Source: Metridium senile
Lineage: Eukaryota > Cnidaria > Anthozoa > Actiniaria > Metridiidae
NCBI GenBank assembly: GCA_949775045.1
Contig: OX459101.1
Location: 7,640,394 to 7,704,393, forward strand
Direction: 5' to 3'
Length of the DNA stretch: 64,000 bases
The notes beneath the pieces are model-generated. The model was not told the DNA's origin. It saw only the letters and a list, made by a program, of their open reading frames with translations, and searched no databases. Shown in pieces: positions 1-9,400 of the stretch (positions within the stretch are counted from its first letter, which is position 1; the number at the start of each line of letters is the position of its first letter). The position numbers and the translations under genes are program-made.

Positions 1-436
1 CGTTTCTTACAATTCGCAATCCAACTTTTTACTGCCTATACATCGATTTTCTACCTATATTTATATCAAAACTCTAACAGGAACAACATACCTAAGTTTA
101 CAGTCATTCATACCTAGGTTTACAATCATTTCTCTTACGTACGAGAAGTTTATTCACTATTCATTATGTATCCTGTTTTTACATGCTTGTCGTGTGACTA
201 ATAGTTGTATATTCTCCGATATACGTGCTAATCCCTTAAATTGTTATCTCTAATCTTGTTATTGAATGTCCCACCCGACATATGACGAATGACACTATCA
301 ATACCGGTATAACGTGACTAATACTTCTAAGTTATGTTATATGTTATGCTAAATCTTTGGTTTCAAAGGCTAAATAAATGCTAAATAATCGACTAAATTA
401 ATACTGTAAAAATGCCTAATTTTACTCCTCGACACA
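1..436 (-). repeat. 3' LTR of the BEL/Pao element (partial, cut by the window edge)
   Basis: Bases 1-233 recur without a difference at 6027-6259. The inner boundary is placed at 436 because the minus strand there reads TGTGTCGAGG, a TG start, directly after an A/G-only tract. Bases 234-436 therefore belong to the LTR although they have no partner on the right side. The outer end lies before base 1. Confidence 0.8.
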
Positions 437-447
437 CTCCCCCCCTT
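437..447 (-). other. Polypurine tract of the BEL/Pao element
   Basis: The minus strand reads AAGGGGGGGAG just before the TGTG start of the 3' LTR and only about 8 bases after the polyprotein stop. This is the expected place for the plus-strand primer of an LTR element. Confidence 0.7.
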
Positions 448-454
448 GACTCGT

Positions 455-3400
455 CTACGAGTCAAGCATTAAACGAGTTTTCCAACCAGCGTCTAAAGCT
501 GCATTGCGTCTAGGTAAGGTTCTGCGCGCTTGCTGCACACGCGGAACTCGCATCGCTGCGGCATCATCTTCATCAGCTCTGACTTCAATGGGATAAAGTC
601 TTTGGACAGGTCGAGATATGCGTACTATCTTACCCTTAGTGATTACTCGTATCTTAGCGCCACGCACTACTCCATCCCTGCCTCTAACTAGTTCTTCTAT
701 AACTGCTAGTTTCCACTCGTTTCTCTTTTTTCCCTCTTCATACACAGTCACTACATCTCCTACTTGTATAACTGCTTTACTCTGTCTTGCTCGCTTAGTT
801 TTATGAAACTCTCTGAGATTGGCTAAATATTCCTTTCTCCATCTCCCCCAAAAATGTGCTAACGTAGAACTCAAATACTTAAACCTAGTACTACATTCTG
901 GCTCTTCTCTAACATCGTCTGGCTCTACCACTGCGTCTGGTAAACTATTGATTCTCCTACCGTAAATTAGATGAGATGGCGTCAACACTTCTTCTCCGAC
1001 CTCATCATATTCGTAAGTTAATGGTCTGCAATTAAGTGTTGACTCTACCTCGGTTAAAACTGTAACTAACTCATCATGTGTTAGTCTAGCATTACCTAAC
1101 ACCTTCCTTAAACTCTGTTTTACATTACCAACCATTCTTTCGAAGAACCCTCCCCACCACGGGGCCTTTGCTAAATTGAACCTCCATACTATCTTGTAAT
1201 TGTTAAGATAAGTCCTTACCTCTGGATGTTCAAACAGACTATTTAACGTCCTGTTAGCTGCTTGAAATGTCTTTGCGTTGTCTGATACTATTAATGTAGG
1301 CATACCTCGTCTAGCACTGAACTTCCTCAAACATCTCATGAAGGTTGGTGCTTCTAAATTTTCCACTAACTCTAAATGTACTGCTCTAGTCACGCAACAT
1401 GTAAACAATGCAATGTAAACCTTGTCCATTTCTGAACTTTGCGATCCCTTAACATATAATGGACCTGCAAAATCCACACCTACCTTAGAGAATGGAGGCG
1501 ACTCTTTAACTCTAAACTCTGGCAGTGCCGCTTCCGTTGGTGTTCCATAAGGTTTCCCTATCAACTTCTTACATGTCACGCAACCACCTATAATATTCTT
1601 GACTATTTGTCTACCTCTTGGTACCCAGAACTTTGCTCTTAACTCCGCTAACGTTGCTCTAAGTCCACTATGCAATACTCTATTGTGACACTGTTCTATG
1701 ATTAATCTTGTTAGTCTATGCTCCTTAGGAAGTATAATTGGTGCTCTAGCCTCTACACTCAAGTCTGAATGTTCTAATCTGCCTCGGCATACTATTATCT
1801 TGTTACTATCATCTAGTCTCAACTCACTAGCTAATTGCTTATAATTGCCTTGTTGCTTTAATTCTACTTGCGCTGCTACTATCCAGCGTTGCTCTGCCTC
1901 GCTGATTTCCTGGGCTTCTAACTTTCCATTCACTCGCTCCCCCCGTTTTTCTCTAGACACTCGGAGGTTGTTTACAAATCTTGACACCCAAGCTGTCACT
2001 CTCACTAACCTATTATAGTCACTATACTTGCTTACGTCTATGACTTTGTTCAAACTAGGCGATTCCCTTACCTCGTTTACTGCTAAGAGAGTGGCTGATT
2101 TCTTCTCTTCTTCTTTACACTCTTGGGTTTCACTCACCTCTTCGAGTTTAGATGGCCACTCACTGTCAGGTAACTTCAACCATGATGGGCCTTCCCACCA
2201 CAGTTTATTCTTCTTTAGGGCATCTGCTGATGTGCCCCTTGAACCGATATCTGCTGGGTTATACTCACCTGGACAATGTCTCCAGTACTTCATCTCTGTT
2301 TTACCTAGTATGCTATTAACTCTATGACGAACGAACTGCTTCCATTCGCCTCTATTCTGTATCCAACATAAAGCTGTCTTACTGTCTAACCAATACGTTA
2401 CTCCCTTTATGTCTAATTGTGCACTCAATGCATTCTTCACTGTCTCAACTAGCTGTGTTAAGATAACTGCTGACATAAGCTCTAACCTCGGTATGGTAAG
2501 CTGTTTCAAAGGCGCTACTCTGGTCTTACTTGCTAGCAACTTAACATGACGTGAACCATCGTCAAGTACATATACTAAATATACCACTGCGCAGTAAGCC
2601 TTTGTACTCGCGTCCCCAAACCCGTGTAAATAACACTCAGTCACGCGATCCTCTGGATGATCATACACACACCTGTCAATCACTATCTCTTTTGTCTCAC
2701 ATAACTCATCAACCCACTTGTTCCATCTTACCTTATACTCGTCGTTGATTGGTTCGTCCCAACCTACCTTATCAGTACAAAGCTCTTGAAACATAATTTT
2801 CATACTTACTGACATTGGGCTGAAGATTCCCAAAGGGTCAAATAATCCAGATATTACACTCAAGACACTGCGTTTTGTTAACTCTCCTTGCTTTGCCCTT
2901 TCTGCTGTGCGCTCAAAGTTAAAATGGATCGAATCTCTCTCACAATCCCACGATAGGCCTAGTATTTTGTCTCTCTTTGGACCACTCTGTTGTGTTGACA
3001 ACACTGTTTTTGCATACGACTCGTCTCCATTGTCTTCTTTTCCTTTCTCTACGCATTCAATTTTCTCTCTCAGCTCACGACTGTTTGTTAGCCATTTTCT
3101 CAATCTAAACCCTGCTTCCGACATTCTACTCACAGACTTCTCAAACAACTCAAATGCTTTACTTACCGTGTGTTCTCCGGTCACCAAATCGTCTACGTAG
3201 AAGCTCTTTGCTAACTTACTTGTAAATCTCGGATCACTCTCACTGTATCTAGCTAAGTGATGTCTAATTGTTGCGTTTAAAAGGAACGGTGATGCATTTA
3301 AACCAAACACTACCCTAGTAAAACGGTATGTTTCTATCTTGAAATCTTCCTTGTTAACATCCTCTACCCAATAGAACCTTACAACGTCTCTATCTGCGTC

Positions 3401-5884
3401 ATCAATGTCAACATTTAAAAATGCCTTTTCTATGTCTCCTGCTAAGGCTACTCTATTCTCTCTAAATCTTAATAATATATCTAGGAGCAATGGATTCAAC
3501 GACGGACCGGTGTGTAAACAATCATTCAATGACACGCCATGCTTACCGTCCTTCGATGAACCATTGTAAACTATACGTACCTTGGTGGTTAAGGCGTCCT
3601 CCCGTACGACAGCATGATGGGGCAAGTAATGAACCTTACGTGCTAAGTCGACTGCGGGCACTTTCTCTACAATACCTGCGGCCAACTGCTCTCTCATTAT
3701 TCTATCGTACTCTTTTAGTAAGGCGGGCGTCTTTTGCAGTTTTTTGACTTGGTTGCGTAAACAAGCAAGTCCTGCATGTTGATTAGTAGGCAACCGTCTG
3801 TGACCTGTTTTCCATGGTAATTTCACAGAATAACGCTTACCTGTGAACTCGATATTATCTGAAAACTCTTCATGTACTTCATTTACTGGCCTAATACCTA
3901 GGCTATCTAAGTCCCACAGTCTATCTAACTGACTGTCTATGCTATTTCTTTCTTGCATTACTACAGTGTTGACAGTCACTATGTTTGCACTATCTGATCT
4001 CTCACACTCTATTGCTAATGGGCCTGACAATACCCAGCCTAACTCTGTCTCTATGGCAACTGGCTCGTCCTGTTTTCCTCTAACTGCGCTACCTTTCTGA
4101 AACTGCCACAAATAATCTGCTCCTACTAAAACATCTATTTCTAATTTGTCTTGGCTACGATTAACATCAGAAAACCATAGCCCTCTAAGGTGCAAATACC
4201 TAGTTCTTGCTATCTCTACGTGATTGTTTGGGATGTGCGCTATCTCTGGTACTACAAATGCTTCTATTCTAACACTGTTCTTCCCTTTAACTGGACTAAC
4301 TGTTAACTCTACAACATTTCTTAGTTCACTCTTCTTACCACTCTCCCCAAACGCGTTGATGCTTAACCACTCGCGCCTTACTACTGGAAGTCTAGCTTCG
4401 CGTGCTGCTGATGAAGTGATAAAAGAGCGATGACTGCCTCCGTCAAAGAGCACTCTCGCGCGAACGCTCAAATCACTCTCCCCCTCACTCCTAAGAATCC
4501 CTTGCGCAGTTTGCAATGCAACTTTAGTACTGGCGTGTACGTAATAATTTCCTGACTCGATATTAGGTGCGCTTTTACCCTGGTTATTATTATTAACTAC
4601 TATGTTATTACTTGATATTTCCGATAAATGCGTGGTTTGATTACCTAATTGCGGGGTTTTCCCTGAGGCCTGACCCTCACAAATACTGACGTGGTGATTC
4701 CTCCCACACCCCTTACAACTTAGGTTAGATCTACATTCTACCACTCTATGGTTCCTTTTTAAACATTTAAAGCATCTGTTATACTTAACTAACAGTTCCC
4801 TTCTTTCTTTCGCTGTATTCATGTTGGCACAGTCCTCTTCTTCGTGGTGTCCCCAACAGTACACACATTTCTTCGTAAATGGCTTGTTTGATGACAGCAG
4901 GGCACTCGCTGATGCACGTGGCTGTCCGTACTGTCGCTTGTTTTCCGGTTTTATCTGTTTCATGGCATCGTGGTCTTCCCTCAGTTCAATCTCGTTCTTG
5001 AGTTGGTGTATTAGGTCTTTCATCTTCCACAGGCGGAATTTCTGTCCTCTCGTAATGGTCAGTCGCAGCTGTGAAGGAAGCTTTTCTAGTAGTCGCGGTA
5101 CTACTATACAAGAATAAGTGTTCTCATTCACTTCCAGCGCTTGTAAGCCACGGTAATGTGACTCACAAGCCTGAAAAAACCTTCTTAATCTTGTGGAATC
5201 AGCGTCGTTGTACACTGGCTCAATTTCCATCAAATCCTTGATGTGGCTTTGTTGTATCGCCTCGTCTCGACCATATCGTTCAAGTAACGTCTTTACTGCT
5301 GCGTCGTAGTTGGCCGAGGTGAGCGCGAAACCTGCCACTGTTGCCTTCGCAGGTCCGTCCAATAATCCCTTTAAATATTTAAACTTATCTACGTTTGCGA
5401 GGGCCTCATTTTTGTGGATAGTACTTTCGTAACTATCCCAGAACTCTTGCCATTCTTGCAGTTTGCCATTGAACCGCAACATCTGCAGTTTCGGTAATCT
5501 TGCGGTGATTTGTTTTTGGGTTGTGGATTCTGTGCTTGTCGTTGAGGTGTTTAGCGGTGTTTCTTGATTTGTTTTCAGCTCCTTTTCCAGTTTAAGTGTT
5601 ACGGCAAGAAGATCGCTGCGCAGCTTCTCTCCCTCCGTTATCACCCTCTCGATGTCGTCCTCAGTGGTCTCCTCGATTGCGACGAGGAGATCGACTACTT
5701 CATCATCAAGCTCTTGTAGCTTCTTTCCCTTTTGTTGAAGAGCGGTGATCTGTTGTCGTGCCCACAACTCCTCTAGTTCTTCACCGTCTTCGTTTAGTTT
5801 CTCGTTAGTCTTGTTGATCAGCTTACAGGCAGCTCCGCGGTGAGCTGACCGTACTTTCTTTCTCTTTGCGATTTCGTCCGCCAT
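455..5884 (-). CDS. BEL/Pao gag-pol polyprotein
   Basis: A single uninterrupted frame of 1809 aa. In order: N-terminal coiled region; DUF1759 gag-like region (about aa 130-290, motif LRFNGKLQEWQEF); three zinc knuckles (about aa 340-405, CVYCWGHHEEEDC, CFKCLKRNHRVVEC and CKGCGRNHHVSIC); aspartic protease with LFDGGS (about aa 480); reverse transcriptase with ALAGDIEKAFLNV and the YVDD active site (about aa 800-960); Pao-type RNase H region (DPLGIFSP, HGFGDASTKAYCAVVYL); integrase H2C2 zinc finger (HNRVLHSG ... CVTCKK); DDE integrase core (VGVDFAGPL, IVSDNAKTF, WWGGFFERM); C-terminal DUF5641-like tail (LTPSHLIYGR). No stop or frameshift is visible, so it could be functional. The start ATG is at 5884. 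Confidence 0.95.
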   Translation of the reverse strand: MADEIAKRKKVRSAHRGAACKLINKTNEKLNEDGEELEELWARQQITALQQKGKKLQELDDEVVDLLVAIEETTEDDIERVITEGEKLRSDLLAVTLKLEKELKTNQETPLNTSTTSTESTTQKQITARLPKLQMLRFNGKLQEWQEFWDSYESTIHKNEALANVDKFKYLKGLLDGPAKATVAGFALTSANYDAAVKTLLERYGRDEAIQQSHIKDLMEIEPVYNDADSTRLRRFFQACESHYRGLQALEVNENTYSCIVVPRLLEKLPSQLRLTITRGQKFRLWKMKDLIHQLKNEIELREDHDAMKQIKPENKRQYGQPRASASALLSSNKPFTKKCVYCWGHHEEEDCANMNTAKERRELLVKYNRCFKCLKRNHRVVECRSNLSCKGCGRNHHVSICEGQASGKTPQLGNQTTHLSEISSNNIVVNNNNQGKSAPNIESGNYYVHASTKVALQTAQGILRSEGESDLSVRARVLFDGGSHRSFITSSAAREARLPVVRREWLSINAFGESGKKSELRNVVELTVSPVKGKNSVRIEAFVVPEIAHIPNNHVEIARTRYLHLRGLWFSDVNRSQDKLEIDVLVGADYLWQFQKGSAVRGKQDEPVAIETELGWVLSGPLAIECERSDSANIVTVNTVVMQERNSIDSQLDRLWDLDSLGIRPVNEVHEEFSDNIEFTGKRYSVKLPWKTGHRRLPTNQHAGLACLRNQVKKLQKTPALLKEYDRIMREQLAAGIVEKVPAVDLARKVHYLPHHAVVREDALTTKVRIVYNGSSKDGKHGVSLNDCLHTGPSLNPLLLDILLRFRENRVALAGDIEKAFLNVDIDDADRDVVRFYWVEDVNKEDFKIETYRFTRVVFGLNASPFLLNATIRHHLARYSESDPRFTSKLAKSFYVDDLVTGEHTVSKAFELFEKSVSRMSEAGFRLRKWLTNSRELREKIECVEKGKEDNGDESYAKTVLSTQQSGPKRDKILGLSWDCERDSIHFNFERTAERAKQGELTKRSVLSVISGLFDPLGIFSPMSVSMKIMFQELCTDKVGWDEPINDEYKVRWNKWVDELCETKEIVIDRCVYDHPEDRVTECYLHGFGDASTKAYCAVVYLVYVLDDGSRHVKLLASKTRVAPLKQLTIPRLELMSAVILTQLVETVKNALSAQLDIKGVTYWLDSKTALCWIQNRGEWKQFVRHRVNSILGKTEMKYWRHCPGEYNPADIGSRGTSADALKKNKLWWEGPSWLKLPDSEWPSKLEEVSETQECKEEEKKSATLLAVNEVRESPSLNKVIDVSKYSDYNRLVRVTAWVSRFVNNLRVSREKRGERVNGKLEAQEISEAEQRWIVAAQVELKQQGNYKQLASELRLDDSNKIIVCRGRLEHSDLSVEARAPIILPKEHRLTRLIIEQCHNRVLHSGLRATLAELRAKFWVPRGRQIVKNIIGGCVTCKKLIGKPYGTPTEAALPEFRVKESPPFSKVGVDFAGPLYVKGSQSSEMDKVYIALFTCCVTRAVHLELVENLEAPTFMRCLRKFSARRGMPTLIVSDNAKTFQAANRTLNSLFEHPEVRTYLNNYKIVWRFNLAKAPWWGGFFERMVGNVKQSLRKVLGNARLTHDELVTVLTEVESTLNCRPLTYEYDEVGEEVLTPSHLIYGRRINSLPDAVVEPDDVREEPECSTRFKYLSSTLAHFWGRWRKEYLANLREFHKTKRARQSKAVIQVGDVVTVYEEGKKRNEWKLAVIEELVRGRDGVVRGAKIRVITKGKIVRISRPVQRLYPIEVRADEDDAAAMRVPRVQQARRTLPRRNAALDAGWKTRLMLDS

Positions 5885-5911
5885 CTTCGAGATTTTTCTT
5901 CTTCTCGGCTG

Positions 5912-5929
5912 ATCCGGCTCGAAGGACCA
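5912..5929 (-). other. tRNA primer binding site of the BEL/Pao element
   Basis: The minus strand reads TGGTCCTTCGAGCCGGAT, complementary to a tRNA 3' end ending in ...GGCTCGAAGGACCA. It lies between the polyprotein start and the 5' LTR. The tRNA species cannot be named from this alone. Confidence 0.75.
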
Positions 5930-6259
5930 AGTTTCGTAGAGCTATCCACGAACGTGTCTATCCAAGTAGACCACTACAACTTCGTTTTGCGTCAAACCTT
6001 TTATTCCCTTGTCACTGGTACATTTGCGTTTCTTACAATTCGCAATCCAACTTTTTACTGCCTATACATCGATTTTCTACCTATATTTATATCAAAACTC
6101 TAACAGGAACAACATACCTAAGTTTACAGTCATTCATACCTAGGTTTACAATCATTTCTCTTACGTACGAGAAGTTTATTCACTATTCATTATGTATCCT
6201 GTTTTTACATGCTTGTCGTGTGACTAATAGTTGTATATTCTCCGATATACGTGCTAATC
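5930..6259 (-). repeat. 5' LTR of the BEL/Pao element, truncated on its outer side
   Basis: It begins next to the primer binding site and matches the 3' LTR exactly over 6027-6259. It should continue with the equivalent of 234-436, about 203 bases, but stops at 6259. There the sequence changes directly into the terminal inverted repeat of the neighbouring DNA transposon. Confidence 0.8.
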
Positions 6260-6304
6260 AGAGGAGGCCGGTCACCCATCGCAGCGAGGATCATGGTCAA
6301 AAAT
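6259..6304 (+). repeat. Left terminal inverted repeat of the DNA transposon
   Basis: It starts CAGAGGAGGCCGGTCACC, which is the reverse complement of the end at 16007. The next 28 bases also align with mismatches (ATCATGGTC against ATTATGGTC). Confidence 0.8.
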
Positions 6305-6475
6305 GGGCCAATCACATTAGCCCACTCATGATTGCTCTGGCGTTTAATTTATGCTACACAAAACTATACAAAGACTTCAAAAGTGGACTTTCTAAATCTA
6401 TTAAAGCGGCAATTCTGAAGTAAAACTCGACAGAGTCGAAGATTATGAATCAAAGAAACACACTACGTGGAAAAA

Positions 6476-9400
6476 ATGCAAAGGTAAGGAACTTCTCATT
6501 GAGAAATTTGACATGAAATTTATTCGTGTCGTCAGCCTCAAGGTGCGAATAGCTTTTTGCAGTTAGAATCTTAAATCAGCCAAAACTCGCCTATTCTCTG
6601 AAAAAAATTCACTAATCTTTACATGTAATGATAGATGAAGAACTAAACTGTAATTTTGAGGTGTTTACCCCCCTTGACCCCTCAACGGTTTCAGAGATAT
6701 ATACATTTTAAAATTGCCTCATTGTAGTGATAAAACTCGTTGTAACCGTATATGGCGCGCAGTATCGAACTCCCGCGCTAGTGTTCGAAAACATATTTCA
6801 GTGCATATTTACGATAATGTAAGTCGATAATCATCGATAATCATCGTACAAATGGTTATTGGTTATTTAAAACATATTTTCCGAGGCTAATTGCCCTTAT
6901 TTTGATATTTTATTAGTGCAAACACATCTGATAAATCGTCTTCAAAGAGACAACACCGGCCTGCTGGCGATACTCCGGGGAAGAAGCCCAATAAGTCTAA
7001 ACGAGCCACAACTTCAAGGAAATCACTGTTCTGCTCCTCGCAACCATCTCCTATTTTTCAAGTAAGTAGAATTTGTTTAAGATTTTCGTTGTATTATTCA
7101 ATAAAGTTCGCTTGAGTTGCACGAGTCAACAACAGCTACGCTGCTGCATGCACGCAAATTCAACATAAGATAACTGCAAATTTATATATTTATTTATATA
7201 TTTATTTATATATTTATTTTATTTATATATATTTATATTGTTATTTGTGAAACTTATTTTAGATGGATATAATTAATTTTTTAGTCAACTCACTAAAATA
7301 ATTATTTTATATGCATGTAAGTTCAATATTATTTTTGATATCTATATGAACAATAATTATTTCTACTTTTTAACTGAAACAATGTACTGAATAGAAATAT
7401 CAATGTGAAAGTACTACAAATCTCTTTTAGAAATGAATGTTATTTATAAAATGATGTACTCAGCCTTAGACTTATATTGAGGAGTGTTGTTAAAACATTG
7501 GTGTCACTAATATTCAGTATGTTATTGTATTTAGGAATCAGTTTCATCCAATACATGGACAGAGAATGAGATCTGTGCATTGGTTGAGTTCATCGCCTTG
7601 TACCACGACTCTGATGATGATAGTTGGCCAACGCACAAGCGCAAACAATTCTGGGATGAGTGCGCAAATGCAATAAAAGAATGTACTGGGAAAAAAGAGA
7701 GAAGCGGTATGTTTCTTTCATTTACTATTCCTTATAGCATCACAAAAGTCTCCTTATTTAGAAATTGATTTCATTTGACATGTTTGAATGCATTTCACAA
7801 TAGAGGGGCTAACTTGTGTAAAAAAATGAGAAACTATTTGTCATTATTTTCGTATATATACATCAGTTTGTACACTTCCAATGGCCTTTTTCCATGGAGA
7901 TAGGGGCACCCAAGGGTGACCCAACCTTACATGTAAATTTTAGGTAATTAATATGTAGAAGTTGTTACACAAGTAGTAGCAACCTGCATTGGATATATGT
8001 TTCTTATACAACTGCTACTACATCTATAAGGTCACAACTACTATACTTCTATCTTTACATCTTCTTGGTATGTTTTAAAAACATTTTAATTTTAATTCGT
8101 AGGCGAAAGTGAATATTGCTGGGCCTTCTGCAAGAACAACAAGACGATCAATAAAACAAGCACCATTCCCAAGAGGAGCAGAAATTCAGGTAATCCATAA
8201 AATATTATTCTTCAGTAACCAAACAGTTAAGTTTTGGAGCTAACATCTAGATGTACTAACTTTTGTGTAGATGCAACCTTACATTTATGTTAACATTGTA
8301 TCATCAGACAACAAAGTCTGAGACATACTAATATGATAGAGTGCATTCACTATCAATGGCCACAAAATAGTTTGCTAACAAAGTTGTGCTAATTTGTACC
8401 AAACCCTTTGCTTCCATTGTTTGATTAGCACTATTCTGAACAAAATCATGCTAATGTTTTGTTGATAATGAATGCATAGTTGTTTAAGGTAATTTATATT
8501 GTGCATAGTATGACTGGGTGACCTATAGACTCCTTGCAGTTCGTTGGAATGCAGCTCAATCTGGAGGACAATACAATAGGTTCCTGCAGCTTCCAAGAGA
8601 ACAAAAGTCCTTTGTTTTGTCCTCCTGATGGAGCTGCTCTGACATCACATGCAAGGGGTATGTTATACAAATTCTTGTGTAATGTACAGCTGTCTGATAA
8701 GTGCACTGATTGCATTATAGGCCTCTGCTTTGCACCATGTACACAAAATACATCCCAGTGGGCGCTGGTGGATTAAGGCAGATGGAACCGACTTACAAGC
8801 TGGACTTAGAGAATCAATGCGGAATGAATGGTCTGGTGACATAGACATGGGAGACGAGAGCCTCAAAAAGAAACATAAGGAATATCTTGACTATCTAAGT
8901 TACATCAGGGGGATTGGTTGTCACAAAAGGACCTCCAATAGTCTCATTAGAGAAGACTTGGATAAACAACTGAGGAAACTAGCTGGAGAGAATGAGTTCT
9001 TAAAGAAAGGTCATCTTGATGCCAAGAGTATTTACAACCACAAGAAGGATCTACCCAATATACCAGAAGATTCTGTTTTTGCCTTAGCATGGGATGTGGA
9101 AGGTTATGTTCAGCTTGTCGGACAGAATGAAGCACTATCTCATCAGATCAGGAACATTCTTACTAGATTGGGTGGACAACATCACATTGGAAAGGAACTT
9201 ACAGATTTGAGGAAATTGTTGCAAGAGTATGTAAAAGGAGTTTACATGAAAAAGAGGGATGCCGCTTCACATTTGTTACTCTTCATGATAAGTGATGAAT
9301 TCAGGAACTTCAAGCCATACGCAATACCTGTGCGTGTTATCAAGTACAAGAGTATTACTGATGGGAAGCTGAGAGAGTTGAGGGAAGAGTTGAGAAGTCT

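Larger units (their letters stand above)
1..6259 (-). mobile_element. BEL/Pao LTR retrotransposon, nearly complete
   Basis: Read on the minus strand the order is 5' LTR (5930-6259), primer binding site (5912-5929), one long polyprotein frame (5884-455), polypurine tract (447-437) and 3' LTR (436 to beyond base 1). The class follows from the polyprotein: DUF1759-type gag, DUF1758-like protease, RT with YVDD, RNase H, zinc-binding and core integrase, all typical of BEL/Pao. The shared LTR bases 1-233 and 6027-6259 are identical, and the frame is open, so insertion was probably recent. The 3' LTR runs off the window and the 5' LTR is truncated on its outer side. Confidence 0.93.

Noticed and set aside
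2028..5117. Several plus-strand frames of 60-100 codons
   Set aside because: They are shadows opposite the BEL polyprotein with no protein-like motifs.
5866..6423. 185-codon frame over the LTR/transposon junction
   Set aside because: It runs antisense through the BEL LTR into the next element's terminal repeat and resembles no protein.
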